Below are positions 35,625 to 45,057 of a stretch of 64,000 nucleotides of DNA, piece by piece. Source of the stretch: Lentibacillus cibarius (GTDB lineage: Bacteria > Bacillota > Bacilli > Bacillales > Amphibacillaceae). Positions within the stretch are counted from its first letter, which is position 1; the number at the start of each line of letters is the position of its first letter. The stretch is from positions 2,294,001-2,358,000 of the forward strand of contig NZ_VCIA01000001.1 of assembly GCF_005887555.1 (NCBI RefSeq), read 5' to 3'. The notes below the pieces were generated by a model. It searched no databases. It worked only from the letters and a program-made list of their open reading frames with translations, and was not told the origin of the DNA. Made by a program: the position numbers and the translations under genes.

Positions 35625-35660
35625 AGAAGCGGGTTTTAATCACCCGCTTCTCATTGTAAA
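35625..35660. terminator. Bidirectional terminator-like hairpin
   Basis: AGAAGCGGGT (35625-35634) pairs with ACCCGCTTCT (35642-35651) across a 7-base loop. The T-rich side is stronger on the minus strand. Confidence 0.7.
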
Positions 35661-36121
35661 CTCCAAAATAATATACTCAGGATTATCTTTTTTAATTAAA
35701 AAGTTGTGTGGTTTCATGACACATGCCCCGCAGTGCCACCCTAATTATCTTACGTATCTGTAAGATCACTTAAATGTTAATCAGCTCGAAAGTCCGATTC
35801 CAATCTACCTTGATACTTGTTTTTACCGACCACAAGCTCTCTGAAAATCAGTGGGCAATTGTACTTTATCTTTCTCATCGCTAGCAATATTGCGTTTTCA
35901 CTATTATATAAATCCTTCAGTCCAAATGCAAGAAGATACCCTTGTTCGGATTGTTGAATGGTGGGATGAGTGCCCGAACGGAGTGACAAAGCCAACAAAA
36001 AGTCGCTCATTTACGTAATGAGCGACTAAAAAGCAAATCAATCCTTTAAACGTAATACGTCCATTGATGAACACCAACCGCACGAGAATGACTCGCAAGA
36101 ATGCTTCTAATTATCTTTTTA
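35661..36121. other. Stretch without a recognised gene; 25-base palindrome inside
   Basis: A 77-residue minus-strand frame (35777-36010) shows no known family and no clear RBS. GTCGCTCATT and AATGAGCGAC (36002-36026) form a perfect 10-bp stem followed on the minus strand by a T-run, so it could terminate a lost leftward gene. Nothing else is seen. Confidence 0.4.
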
Positions 36122-36401
36122 GACGGCACCACCCGGCACCAATCATGGATGGTATTCGAATAAGAAATGGGTTGCTCTTACCATTATCAGTTTCAGCGCT
36201 TGCGCTATCGCAATATGTTTTCAAATTTTTTATAACTTTTACTTGGTAAAAATTGAAGACTTTGCTACTCTGGCAGATACAATGCGCGGTGTAGCTGTTG
36301 CTTCAACGGTACTTGTCATTGTTACCATTTTATTAAATGCACTTACGTTGTTTTTTATCGGGATAGGGGCGCATTGTAAAACAATCGGGTGCGGTGATTG
36401 A
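36122..36401 (+). pseudogene. Membrane protein remnant lacking a start
   Basis: An open frame without ATG/GTG/TTG at its head reads NKKWVALTIISFSACAIAIC, then FYNFYLVKIEDFATLADTMR and VAVASTVLVIVTILLNALTL, ending CKTIGCGD. It shows two membrane helices with an external loop. The 5' end is lost at a stop near 36121. The family is not recognised. Confidence 0.5.
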
Positions 36402-36496
36402 ATAAGGAATCGCGCTAATATCGCGCATAAGGGACATTTTGTGGAGTGAAATTTGAATGTTTTTAATGCTATGATGACATTAAGGAGGTAAGGAAT

Positions 36497-36916
36497 ATGA
36501 TGTTTCCATTAGGTATATTACCGATATTGGCTATTTTATTTTTGTTCCTGTCATTCTGGCTCACCATTCAAGTTATAAGACAAAGCAAAAGTAATAGTCA
36601 CTGGATAAGTCTGATTCTAAACGGTATGTTTTTAATAATCTTACTTGGTATATTTGTTTACGGTATTTCTGTTAATGACTTTACATTTTTTGCACCTTGG
36701 ATATATTGGATTCTTATTGCTGCAGGAATTCTTGTGGGTATTGTCTCGTTTATTAAAAAAGATGTTCCAGGGCAAATTATGTCTTCGGGACTTTTATTAT
36801 TTATGGCGTTCATAACGTTATTTTCAATAGGGATAATTTTGATTGTCCTGTCGATAATCCAAACCATTATTGCCATAGCAAACTGGAAACGACATGGATT
36901 GAGAATCGCAATGTAA
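36497..36916 (+). CDS. Small four-helix membrane protein, unknown function
   Basis: This is a 139-residue protein with an RBS (AAGGAGG) and about four hydrophobic helices (GILPILAILFLFLSFWLTIQ, MFLIILLGIFVYGI, IYWILIAAGILVGIV, LLLFMAFITLFSIGIILI). The tail is basic. I do not recognise a family. Stand-alone gene. Confidence 0.65.
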   Translation: MMFPLGILPILAILFLFLSFWLTIQVIRQSKSNSHWISLILNGMFLIILLGIFVYGISVNDFTFFAPWIYWILIAAGILVGIVSFIKKDVPGQIMSSGLLLFMAFITLFSIGIILIVLSIIQTIIAIANWKRHGLRIAM

Positions 36917-37044
36917 TTGTAAATTGACTATTCAAGAATTGGGCGCCATTCCGGAATAAGACTTTGCGTACGTTCTGTACATAAGGGCCAGATTGTTCAA
37001 GAATAACTTTATAAACTTCGATTTAATACGTAGGGGGGTAATGT

Positions 37045-37428
37045 ATGAAACAGGTCGGAATTATTTTGGGTATAGTAGTAGTGGCTGTAGCAGTGTTTAT
37101 ATTTGTGAATAAATCATATTATCCTTCTATACCGATAGAAAATCTATCAGCAAAAGAAGTAATTGAAAAACTGAAAGAGTCCGACAATAAGGTAGTAGAA
37201 ATTGCAGTAGAAGATGATACGATTTGGTATTTCACAAGAAGTGAAAATGAAGGTATTTCGATAGCCGATGAAAAAATTAAACAAATGATTAGTTCAAATG
37301 GATGGGAATTTAAAGAGAAAGATGGTGCTGGTCTGTTTTTTAAAAAAGACGGAGAAAGATTACTGGCTACTACTCAAATGTGGACTGAAAAATACGTTCT
37401 CATTAAGATTCAAAGCAAATTTAAATAA
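37045..37428 (+). CDS. Small membrane-anchored hypothetical protein
   Basis: This is a 127-residue protein with a strong RBS (GGGGGG near 37033), an N-terminal helix (VGIILGIVVVAVAVFIFV) and an external soluble part (LSAKEVIEKLKESDNKVVEI, WYFTRSENEGISIADEKIKQ). No family recognised. Confidence 0.65.
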   Translation: MKQVGIILGIVVVAVAVFIFVNKSYYPSIPIENLSAKEVIEKLKESDNKVVEIAVEDDTIWYFTRSENEGISIADEKIKQMISSNGWEFKEKDGAGLFFKKDGERLLATTQMWTEKYVLIKIQSKFK

Positions 37429-37519
37429 TTTTAGAGTTTTATTAAGCTAACGGCGCAAGAGTTGAATAAAGCTTTTGGTTGAACCAGATTATTGAGCAAG
37501 TGGGAAGAAGGGGCATGTG

Positions 37520-37760
37520 ATGTCTAGCGCAAAGGCGAAAACCTTTACGATAGGAAATACAGAAATGCACTATGTTGTTTTTGGAAAAGGAGAAGTACCA
37601 TTTTGATCATACCGGGGCTGTGAGACGGAGTACAGGAAATCCTCAAAGGCTTTAGCTTTCAGTTATCGATAATATGCTAAAAATACAGGGTATATTTTTG
37701 CAGTCGGAAGAACCACCTGCCAAAGGTTTAGCACCACAATCCGTACTACAAGCATCGACG
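37520..37760 (+). pseudogene. Alpha/beta hydrolase fragment, degraded
   Basis: From the ATG at 37520 (RBS AAGAAGGGG) the frame reads KAKTFTIGNTEMHYVVFGKG then stops. One added T near 37597 would give PFLIIPGL, the usual oxyanion-loop strand of alpha/beta hydrolases, but a further TGA follows. A later piece resembles RKNHLPKG. Frameshift, stop and truncation together indicate real decay. Confidence 0.55.
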
Positions 37761-37880
37761 GTTTATATCATTATCATATTACACTCCTCCCTCAATTCTT
37801 CATCAAATCATTACACACCGTTAATGCAGACTTTACATTTAGGTGATATGGTTGATGTGTAATAGGGAGGGAGGAAAAAA

Positions 37881-38669
37881 ATGAATATACGTGCATTGTT
37901 CATTGATATGGATGGAACATTGCTGACGTCATCAAATGAAATTTCACAACGCAATGCGGAAACGATTAACAGATTGACAAATCAGGGCGTTAAAGTTTTT
38001 CTGGCGACAGGGCGTCAATATGAGATCACAGCACCTTACCATAGTCTGCTTGGCTTGAAAGCACCGATGATCTGCCTGAATGGTGCCTCCATTCATGATG
38101 GAATCACGGGAAGAGTTGTCCAGATGAATCCGGTTGTGCTGGATGAGGCGCATTTTCATCGTGTAACGAATGAAATCCCGTGCAATATCATTGTGCATAC
38201 GACCGACGGTCTCTATTGCAACAAGACGTGCAAGGCGGTTGATGAGTGGACCAGGGAAGGTAAGGTTCCGCCAAGGTATATCGGCGACTTACGGCATGTA
38301 GATTACCGGAACGTGCTGAAATATAGTGTCAGGACAGGCTGCCATGGTTCGCATATGTCACATTTGTTTAGTGATGTAGCGGATGTCATTGACTGGAAAG
38401 ACGGGTTTGAGATAGTTGCCCCCGGTGTTTCCAAATGGGCTGCCATTCAAGTGCTTATTAGAGCATTTGGTATTAATCCGGAAGAAACAGCAGCCATCGG
38501 TGACGGCCCGAATGATATCCAAATGCTGCGTTATGCCGGAATCAGCGCCGCAATGGCAAATGCTGACCAAGAAGTGAAAGCGGCCGCAGATGTTACAACC
38601 GGTCATCATGAACAAGATGGTCTAACTGAATTCATTGAAAATTACCTCATTCAGTCATTTGCCATCTGA
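37881..38669 (+). CDS. Cof-type HAD-family phosphatase
   Basis: This 262-residue enzyme has motif I LFIDMDGTLL, motif II FLATGRQYE, a C2B cap, and motif IV AIGDGPNDIQMLRYAG with the expected Asp residues. Such cytoplasmic phosphatases act on sugar phosphates or flavin/nucleotide phosphates; the substrate is not predictable. RBS GGAGGGAGG. Its central third is duplicated at the left edge of the window (1-247). Confidence 0.9.
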   Translation: MNIRALFIDMDGTLLTSSNEISQRNAETINRLTNQGVKVFLATGRQYEITAPYHSLLGLKAPMICLNGASIHDGITGRVVQMNPVVLDEAHFHRVTNEIPCNIIVHTTDGLYCNKTCKAVDEWTREGKVPPRYIGDLRHVDYRNVLKYSVRTGCHGSHMSHLFSDVADVIDWKDGFEIVAPGVSKWAAIQVLIRAFGINPEETAAIGDGPNDIQMLRYAGISAAMANADQEVKAAADVTTGHHEQDGLTEFIENYLIQSFAI

Positions 38670-39249
38670 GGTGTGACTAAACCAAAAACGATAAACGTGA
38701 ACAAATCCTTTAGCAGATAATGAGCATTCCCATTATAGGTGATCCTCTTTGTACAACCTCCAATCATGCCCTCAGACCGAACCACATCGATCTAATTTAA
38801 CTTTTAGATCCGTACATCCGAAAGTTTTTCAGATCCTTTTCATGAGAACATTCTCACCATATCCAGTTTTTAGTTAAATCCCTTGACATAAAACATAGGG
38901 AAACTAGATGTCATCCAACGATGACATAAGTGGTGTTGAGTAAAAATGCACTTTTGGAATAAGATTCATGCTACATTTGCTTTAATATGATAGGCCATTT
39001 TGTCGAGCTCCTTAATCGTAAAGTCGCGGGTTAATTTGGCAGATTGTTTACTAAGTAGAAAAAGCCCGAATCAGAGCACATTACGATAGCGCTAATAGCT
39101 GAGAAAGGAACTATACAAGAGCGGCGCAGAAATGGAATATAATTGTACTTGCATCGGGTCATTTTATGGAATTAATTATGTTAAAATCGAATTAAATTAA
39201 AAAGTGAAAATAATAGCTAGCATTTTTAAGGGGGAAACAAGGTAATACA
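38670..39249. other. Intergenic stretch with an unidentified minus-strand tail
   Basis: No intact gene is visible. On the minus strand 38966-39070 reads SKQSAKLTRDFTIKELDKMA then YHIKANVA and a stop, possibly the 3' end of a lost gene. ATGTCATCCAACGATGACAT (38908-38927) is a near-perfect palindrome. Confidence 0.35.
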
Positions 39250-39450
39250 ATGCAATACATATCCGATGCCCTATTGATTCAAGCTTATTGGGAGGCTGAA
39301 GTTCTAGATGAAGGGGATGCATCAAAAGGGGAATCGACTCTCGTTCGTTGGAAACAGGCGAAATTAAACTATTATCCTATAAATAAAGCGGTTGCAAGAT
39401 TGGAGGGAAAGAAATTGTGGGAAAAGAGGCTTGTTGTAATAGATGAGTAA
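39250..39450 (+). CDS. Hypothetical 66-residue protein
   Basis: A GGGGGA precedes the ATG by about 15 bases. The product is charged and soluble (LIQAYWEAEVLDEGDASKGE and YYPINKAVARLEGKKLWEK). No family recognised. Coding potential is moderate. Confidence 0.4.
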   Translation: MQYISDALLIQAYWEAEVLDEGDASKGESTLVRWKQAKLNYYPINKAVARLEGKKLWEKRLVVIDE

Positions 39451-39515
39451 TGGGCGCTATTATCCAGTAGGATATAAATGGGGTGTAATTAATTGAGTTA
39501 AACAAAATACTTAAA

Positions 39516-39938
39516 ATGAATGTGAGACCTTTTGTTATACATACTGTTCTGGCTATGACAGGAACTTTTATTATTGGTGCAAGCTGGAATAGCACTATGC
39601 TAAATGAAATCGTTTTTATGGCATTTGTACTAATGTTATCACTCTATTTTTTTGCAGGTTTTTTATTGAATAATTATGGTTCTTTGCTTAAAAACTTATT
39701 ATCGGTATTATCGGTATTGATTTTGGGTTTTATTTTCTTTCTGTTAAGTTTTATAGAATTGGAACACAGTTCTATAATCAATATATTGGTAATAGTTTAC
39801 AACTTTCCATTCTTATATATCTTAGGGTGGAGTGGTATTAATTACCCTTTGTTAGAAGTATTAATACCACCAATTCTTTTAATTTGTGGCTTGGAAACTA
39901 AGCTAATAATCAGGAAACTGATTGCAAAAAATCATTAG
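39516..39938 (+). CDS. Hypothetical membrane protein (about four helices)
   Basis: This is a 140-residue very hydrophobic protein with helices near residues 8-25, 29-50, 60-85 and 92-125 and a basic C-terminus (KLIIRKLIAKNH). A weak start region (no good RBS at 39516; upstream starts blocked by stops) leaves the N-terminus open. Function unknown. Confidence 0.5.
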   Translation: MNVRPFVIHTVLAMTGTFIIGASWNSTMLNEIVFMAFVLMLSLYFFAGFLLNNYGSLLKNLLSVLSVLILGFIFFLLSFIELEHSSIINILVIVYNFPFLYILGWSGINYPLLEVLIPPILLICGLETKLIIRKLIAKNH

Positions 39939-40042
39939 CGCTCATCCTGAGTCACCTCCAGTAGGTTGATTGAAATAAGGGTCAGCGCTTAAGTTGCCAT
40001 TTTAGTGTCGGTGAAGACTGGATATAGGATAGGAGGCGTGAA

Positions 40043-40291
40043 ATGAGTACACATAAACTTTTAAATTTAATAGGTCTGGTATCAATAATATCAGTAATAA
40101 TTTATTTTGTGGCATATGCTCACTTATACAATAAAGATGAAATCATTTCAGGATTAATTTTTTACTTTGTAACAACTGCTGTTTATTTTTTATTTGTATA
40201 TCTTTATCACAAAAATAATCTGGGGCAAAAAATCGTACTATATGGGTTAGGTGTAATCACTTTAATTCCAATTTTTCTTCTCTTAGGATGA
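40043..40291 (+). CDS. Small three-helix membrane protein
   Basis: This 82-residue protein with a strong RBS (AGGAGGCG) has helices LLNLIGLVSIISVIIYFVAY, ISGLIFYFVTTAVYFLFVYL and a C-terminal VLYGLGVITLIPIFLLLG. Unknown function. A terminator follows at 40392. Confidence 0.6.
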   Translation: MSTHKLLNLIGLVSIISVIIYFVAYAHLYNKDEIISGLIFYFVTTAVYFLFVYLYHKNNLGQKIVLYGLGVITLIPIFLLLG

Positions 40292-40391
40292 TAAAAGTCA
40301 AAAGAATGTTCTTTGCAGCAATACCAGCTAATATGAGTCAATGGCTATTCATCCAAACGGGCGCTTTAGCAGAAGATAGAGACAATGAAAT

Positions 40392-40430
40392 AAAAAAGCT
40401 TAGAGACATTTTTATCTCTAAGCTTTTTTA
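40392..40430 (+). terminator. Strong bidirectional intrinsic terminator
   Basis: AAAAAAGCTTAGAGA pairs perfectly with TCTCTAAGCTTTTTT over a 9-base loop. A-run and T-run make it work in both directions. Confidence 0.88.
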
Positions 40431-40627
40431 ATGTGAAATATAGTGTGAAAGCCCTGTGAAAATCATCACGATCTCCTATGTTATTTACGATTTTGCACCT
40501 CACAAGTAAACCCGTTAGCTTTAAATGCCGGGTTTTAAGTGTTTTTGGATTAAAATACCTGCAATATTATTTGACTGGTTAAAGCAAGCTAAAGAACACA
40601 TACCAGTTAATGAAAAGGATAAAGGTT

Positions 40628-41173
40628 ATGAAAAACTATTTGCTGACACTATGGAACACGCTTGACCCCGTTTACTACAACTTTACCAGACTTCATAATG
40701 TAGCGGATCATGACCGGAATAAAACAATATTCCGTGTCAGATTAACAAAATACAAAGGTTCGTTTGTAATACTTGAAGATGGTACAGCTATTCGAAAGAA
40801 CGATGTGCTGTTGAAGATCCACTTGCATAATGTTCGTATGATTCGTGAGCTAAAGAACTGTAAAAGCCAGGTTCAGCGTGCATTGGTGTTGTATCGTATG
40901 GTGCGGAATGATTTGCAACATCTTTCAAGCTACATTGAGGGGCACCCCAGATGCCATGACATAAAAGCTATAATCGGGATTACGATGTTAGACAAAGGAA
41001 CACGTCGGCTGGGATTTGAAGCTTTTGCCATTAAAAACCGATACTACCGTTTGTTCAAACAATTGACGTGTGCGTTTATTAATTTTATTGCAGGCCGGGC
41101 TGACCGGACCCCGCCTTGCTACCTGTTCATGTCAACGAATCGGCTGCTGAATCACTCGGAACGAACGAGCTGA
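40628..41173 (+). CDS. ykoP: YkoP-like protein
   Basis: This roughly 181-residue protein resembles B. subtilis YkoP: short N-terminal NYLLTLWNTLDPVYYNFTRL, then GSFVILEDGTAIRKNDVLLK IHLHN and GITMLDKGTRRLGFEAF. Function is unknown. It stands with ykoQ- and ykoN-like genes, as in Bacillus. ATG 40628 follows AAAGG. It is convergent with, and overlaps by about 47 bases, the ykoQ-like gene. Confidence 0.7.
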   Translation: MKNYLLTLWNTLDPVYYNFTRLHNVADHDRNKTIFRVRLTKYKGSFVILEDGTAIRKNDVLLKIHLHNVRMIRELKNCKSQVQRALVLYRMVRNDLQHLSSYIEGHPRCHDIKAIIGITMLDKGTRRLGFEAFAIKNRYYRLFKQLTCAFINFIAGRADRTPPCYLFMSTNRLLNHSERTS

Positions 41174-41984
41174 ATGGAATCTGATGAAACGTTATTTCCG
41201 GCCTTGAGCCAATTCGTACATTGAGTCCGGTCTGTCCAAGACCTTCACTGATATAAAAAGGTGATTTATTGTGCATGTGGAAACCTTTTATGACGTTCTG
41301 TTTTGCGAGTTTGCCCATTTTAACTAGATGGTATGCCTTAGGATAGCAAATCTGGCCGCCATGAAAATGCCCTGCCATTAAATAGTCAAAATGATAACCT
41401 TGCATATCGAGCACGACGTTAGGATCATGTGTCAGAACGATATTTGTTCCCGTGTTTACATGCTGATAGGCCAAAGGCAGGTTGCTGCGGTTTGTGCTGT
41501 AGTCATCAATCCCGATTATATTGATCACATGGCCATTAATTGAAAAGCTTTCACTGCCATTTCGCAACACATGAATATTGTTTTTCTCCAATAAGGTGAT
41601 GAGTCCCACTAAGTCCTGATCTTTCAGAACATAATCGTGATTGCCCAGGACTGCGTAAATACCGTAAGCAGGTTTCATGTCACGTAACACCTTTAAATAG
41701 GGCAGCAATTTAGGAATGCTCCGTTTCCGGTCAAGAAAATCGCCGGTCAGTGCAATCATATCAACGGATTCATTCTTTAGACTATCGGCAAGCTGACCAG
41801 GTGTGAGTGAAATATTCTCCAAATGTAAATCAGACAAATGGAGGATCGATAATGCCGGAAGCTGTCGGGCAGATTCAGGCACTGCATTGATTTTATTAAT
41901 CTGTATATCGTGTGTGTTTTTATATGCTTTGTACAGGAAGTAGCCGATACACACTGTTGTGAATATCGTGATTTCATATATCAT
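41127..41984 (-). CDS. ykoQ: Membrane-anchored metallophosphoesterase (YkoQ-like)
   Basis: This roughly 285-residue calcineurin-like phosphoesterase has an N-terminal membrane anchor (EITIFTTVCIGYFLYKAY), then ILHLSDLHLE, ALTGDFLDRK, VLGNHDYVL, LTHDPNVV and MAGHFHGGQICYP, all metal ligands of the family. ATG 41984 is preceded by GGAGAGGAG. Divergent from a glycolipid glycosyltransferase gene, so a role in lipid or envelope metabolism is plausible. Confidence 0.85.
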   Translation of the reverse strand: MIYEITIFTTVCIGYFLYKAYKNTHDIQINKINAVPESARQLPALSILHLSDLHLENISLTPGQLADSLKNESVDMIALTGDFLDRKRSIPKLLPYLKVLRDMKPAYGIYAVLGNHDYVLKDQDLVGLITLLEKNNIHVLRNGSESFSINGHVINIIGIDDYSTNRSNLPLAYQHVNTGTNIVLTHDPNVVLDMQGYHFDYLMAGHFHGGQICYPKAYHLVKMGKLAKQNVIKGFHMHNKSPFYISEGLGQTGLNVRIGSRPEITFHQIPFSSFVPSDSAADSLT

Positions 41985-42080
41985 TTTATGACTCCTCTCC
42001 AATCAAAATTATAGCATTCGATCAGAGGTGGAATCATTGGTAATTGAAGCCAGAAACACTTGTCGGGTGGAGGTGAGACC

Positions 42081-43184
42081 ATGGAAAAGGCACTATTTTT
42101 GCCATTCATGCAATTACAAACCGGACATCATCATGTGGCAGATGCATTAATTGAGGAAATTGATTCTTGCCGAAATGATATTGTCTGTGACAAAGTGGAT
42201 ATTTTGTCATACAGCTATGGGAGAATGGAAAAAGTTATTTCTGCTGCTTATTTAAACTGGATTAAATATTTTCCGGATGTTTATGATTGGCTGTACAGGT
42301 TTGCTGCTTATAGAAAAGAACCAATTCGTAACCGCCGATATCTTTATGAAGCAATGTTCATGTATTTTTTAAAACGGCTGACGAACCGGAATGATGTCCG
42401 AATTTTATTTTGCACACATGCCCTTCCATCAAACATGGCGAGTGTCTTAAAACAGAAGAACACATTACCGTCTGTCACGGTCAATGTTTATACGGATTAT
42501 TTCGTTAATGATCTCTGGGGGATTGAAGGGATTGATTACCATTTAGTTCCCACCGTGACAGTTAAAGATTATTTAACGTCAAAAGGTGTCAGGCCGGAAG
42601 CGATTTATATAACAGGCATACCTGTTGGCAATGTATTTCAGAAAGCGGTCAGAAGAGAAAAGAACAGCGATGTCATAAAAGTGCTGGTGACAGGCGGCAG
42701 TCTCGGGGTCGGTTCGCTAAAAAGTATGCTCCCGGCGCTCAAGTCGGACAAGGTTCATTATTATACTTTGTGCGGCAAAAATGACACCTTATATCAGGAT
42801 TTGCTCCAGATAGAACAGGAATCCGTTACACCGATTCCGTATATCACCGAGAAAGCTGAAATGAATAAGTTGTATGATCACGTTGATGCGGTGCTGACAA
42901 AGCCGGGAGGGGTGACCATCAGCGAATGCCTTTTGAAACGAAAGCCGATTTTTTTATATAACCCGCTCCCCGGACAGGAGAGGATAAATGCCGAGCAGAT
43001 GAAACTGCAGGGAACAGCAATTCCGGTGGATAAGGATCATAATTTGGAAGAACAGTTATTGCAGTTTTTTACGGATGAAAATAAGCAAAGCGTATATGAA
43101 GAGAATATTGAAGTGTATCATCACCATCTGGACCGCCGGCCGCTTTCAGACCTTTTGGACGAAATGCTTAATAAAAGCCATTAG
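42081..43184 (+). CDS. ykoN: MGDG-synthase-type glycosyltransferase (YkoN/UgtP-like)
   Basis: This roughly 367-residue GT28/GT4-like enzyme has the N-terminal acceptor motif LQTGHHHVADALIEEID, a SLGVG nucleotide-binding loop (VTGGSLGVGSLKSML) and the C-terminal donor motif TKPGGVTISECLLKRKPIFL followed by PGQERINAEQM. These enzymes transfer sugars to diacylglycerol at the inner membrane face. ATG 42081 follows GGAGGTGAG. Confidence 0.8.
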   Translation: MEKALFLPFMQLQTGHHHVADALIEEIDSCRNDIVCDKVDILSYSYGRMEKVISAAYLNWIKYFPDVYDWLYRFAAYRKEPIRNRRYLYEAMFMYFLKRLTNRNDVRILFCTHALPSNMASVLKQKNTLPSVTVNVYTDYFVNDLWGIEGIDYHLVPTVTVKDYLTSKGVRPEAIYITGIPVGNVFQKAVRREKNSDVIKVLVTGGSLGVGSLKSMLPALKSDKVHYYTLCGKNDTLYQDLLQIEQESVTPIPYITEKAEMNKLYDHVDAVLTKPGGVTISECLLKRKPIFLYNPLPGQERINAEQMKLQGTAIPVDKDHNLEEQLLQFFTDENKQSVYEENIEVYHHHLDRRPLSDLLDEMLNKSH

Positions 43185-43242
43185 CGTAATTTACTAACGG
43201 GTTCGGTTTTGGAGTACAAAAATTAAAAATAGCAAGCATTTT

Positions 43243-43281
43243 AGCAGTTCAATTAGCACATCGATTGGACTGCTTATTTTT
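43243..43281 (+). terminator. Terminator after the glycosyltransferase
   Basis: AGCAGTTCAAT (43243-43253) pairs with ATTGGACTGCT (43264-43274, one G-T pair) and is followed by TATTTTTATT. No further gene is seen up to 43553. Confidence 0.8.
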
Positions 43282-43553
43282 ATTGTTTTAACAACGTACA
43301 AAACAAAGAAAAACCACCTTAAATAGCATAGGTTTAGCGATATGACAAGCTATTTTCAATTAGTTAATTCAAAATGGCTTCCATTTTCTGTGTCAATTTC
43401 ACATATAAAAATCGTGTTACCGGGTATATATGTTAAAATAACCATAGAGATTGTGAAGGATTGTTCTTAAGCTATCGGAGCCAGTTTATGGTGTAAAGCT
43501 TATTGAACGGGAAGGGTTGTTGAAAAAAGAAGTCTTTATAAGGAGTGGTAATT

Positions 43554-43907
43554 GTGAAAGGTAAAATGATTCTCCTTTTAATGGCAACTATCATTTTCAG
43601 CTTATTAGTTGGGTGTGCTGCTAATGAGGAAGAAAAAAAATTATATTCTGTTTTAGTGGTACAAAATGGATATGATGAAACGGACGATATTCTTACTGAG
43701 ACAATAGATGTTTCCTCAGAAAGCTTTCACAAAATAGAATTCCTCAGAAGTTCAGAAGATGCTCAAGAACAATATCCGGAGTATGAAATAGAACAAGTTC
43801 CTGCGGTGTTAATATTTGAAACAGATGGAGCAGAGTTAAAAAAGTTAGAGTTTAAAACATATGACCTAGAAGAAGCAGTAGCTAAATTAAAAGAAATTTC
43901 AAATTAA
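43554..43907 (+). CDS. Small lipoprotein, unknown function
   Basis: GTG 43554 with AGGAG gives a 117-residue lipoprotein (lipobox LVGC). The mature part (YSVLVVQNGYDETDDILTET, IEQVPAVLIFETDGAELKKL) has a beta-alpha pattern with a cis-Pro-like VPAVLIF, suggesting a thioredoxin-like fold without cysteines. Function unknown. Confidence 0.65.
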   Translation: MKGKMILLLMATIIFSLLVGCAANEEEKKLYSVLVVQNGYDETDDILTETIDVSSESFHKIEFLRSSEDAQEQYPEYEIEQVPAVLIFETDGAELKKLEFKTYDLEEAVAKLKEISN

Positions 43908-43973
43908 TAATAGCTATTATCCCCAAAGATTAGTTAATATTAGATGTAACAACAAAGGGAGGGAGCTTGTTTA

Positions 43974-44337
43974 TTGAAGAAGCTTAATTGCGTTTCTATT
44001 TTTTGTTACTAGTTGTAGTTCAGAAAATAGCTCACAAGAGGATGAAACAATGTTTTTATACAAAGGTTCGAGTTGAGCTAATAAAGAGTATGCTGTAGCA
44101 ATTCTAAGTATGTTGCCTTATCAAGATGATTCAAATGGTTATGCTAGATACACCGATGAAAACCTTATAATAGCCGAATATACTAGTAAAACAGAGAAAG
44201 TTGCTCGTAAGATTATTTTGAACAATGTTACTTACATTTTTAATTTAATCGAAGATGTCGATAATATAATTTTTAAATTTAAAGAACGACGGTATAGTAG
44301 TACACAAAGAGGAATTAACAGGATGGTATATGAGTGA
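43974..44337 (+). pseudogene. Degraded lipoprotein gene
   Basis: TTG 43974 behind GGGAGGGAG starts a signal-like KKLNCVSIFF; a frameshift then gives TSCSSENSSQEDETMFLYKG, an in-frame TGA near 44076, and finally ANKEYAVAILSMLPYQDD to 44337. One frameshift and one stop show decay. The remaining 75-residue frame from 44110 is a fragment, not a gene. Confidence 0.55.
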
Positions 44338-44362
44338 TAGATATCTTCAAATTTCTAAGAGA

Positions 44363-44403
44363 AATCCCCATCTAGAAATAGGTGGGGATTATTTGACGCT
44401 TAC
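44363..44403. repeat. Solo IS66 right end
   Basis: AATCCCCATCT, a short spacer and GGTGGGGATTATTTGACGC TTAC repeat the right terminus of the IS66 element (13020-13060) almost exactly. No other IS66 sequence adjoins it; the flank GAAAAAAC is unrelated to the other copy. It marks a past insertion or deletion. Nothing coding is seen in 44404-44671. Confidence 0.7.
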
Positions 44404-44671
44404 GAAAAAACTAAAGAATCTTATAGAAAAGAATTTAAATGACACCCAAAGAGTAGAAAGCTTTTTTGAAAAATAAACTATATAAGCAATCAACGAGGGT
44501 AAGAACTTCATCTCTCCGGTTATTTCAGCAAGCGGCTCCAAGAAAACTGTTGATAACTATGCAACAAAAGGGCGCTATTCCGGAGTAAAGAACAGTGTCC
44601 AAATAGCCATTGTAGGACAATATTGTGGCCAGAGTAGAATGCACTCTTCTTAATATGACTGAGGTGAATAA

Positions 44672-44845
44672 ATGCTTAAACATATTTTGTTTTTCTTAGC
44701 AATGTTAGTTGTTATGTCGATACTGAACCTCACGCTACCTTTCTATAATCAGCACATATTGGAAATAATAGGTATCTTATTCGTTGCTACATTTTTTAAT
44801 TGGCTTGTAAACTTGCCAGTATTTAAAAAAACAGGTGAAGACTAA
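44672..44845 (+). CDS. Small two-helix membrane protein (57 residues)
   Basis: ATG 44672 follows GAGGTG. The product is LKHILFFLAMLVVMSILNLT, a short loop, then ILEIIGILFVATFFNWLVNL and a charged tail. Two helices, no family recognised. RBS and composition support expression. Confidence 0.5.
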   Translation: MLKHILFFLAMLVVMSILNLTLPFYNQHILEIIGILFVATFFNWLVNLPVFKKTGED

Positions 44846-44881
44846 TCGTATTAAAACAATAGAGCGCTATCACGGAATATA

Positions 44882-45044
44882 ATGAAACTGTTCCTTAATG
44901 GAATTGCAGGGGTCATTTTAGGGATTATTATTGTTGGCGTATTTAAAAATGGAGAAACTAAGATGGGATTTAATCGGATATATAATGATTATAGCTGCCT
45001 CAATATTAACTCTAATTTTATCTAAAAGAAAAAAATATAATTAA
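44882..45044 (+). pseudogene. Small membrane protein remnant, frameshifted
   Basis: ATG 44882 begins KLFLNGIAGVILGIIIVGVF; in the next frame LIGYIMIIAASILTLILSKR continues to a stop at 45044. The two halves look like one two-helix protein split by a frameshift. Confidence 0.35.
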
Positions 45045-45057
45045 ATTAATGGACAGT

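Noticed and set aside
35777..36010. 77-residue minus-strand open frame
   Set aside because: No RBS or family signature; kept only as part of an unassigned stretch.
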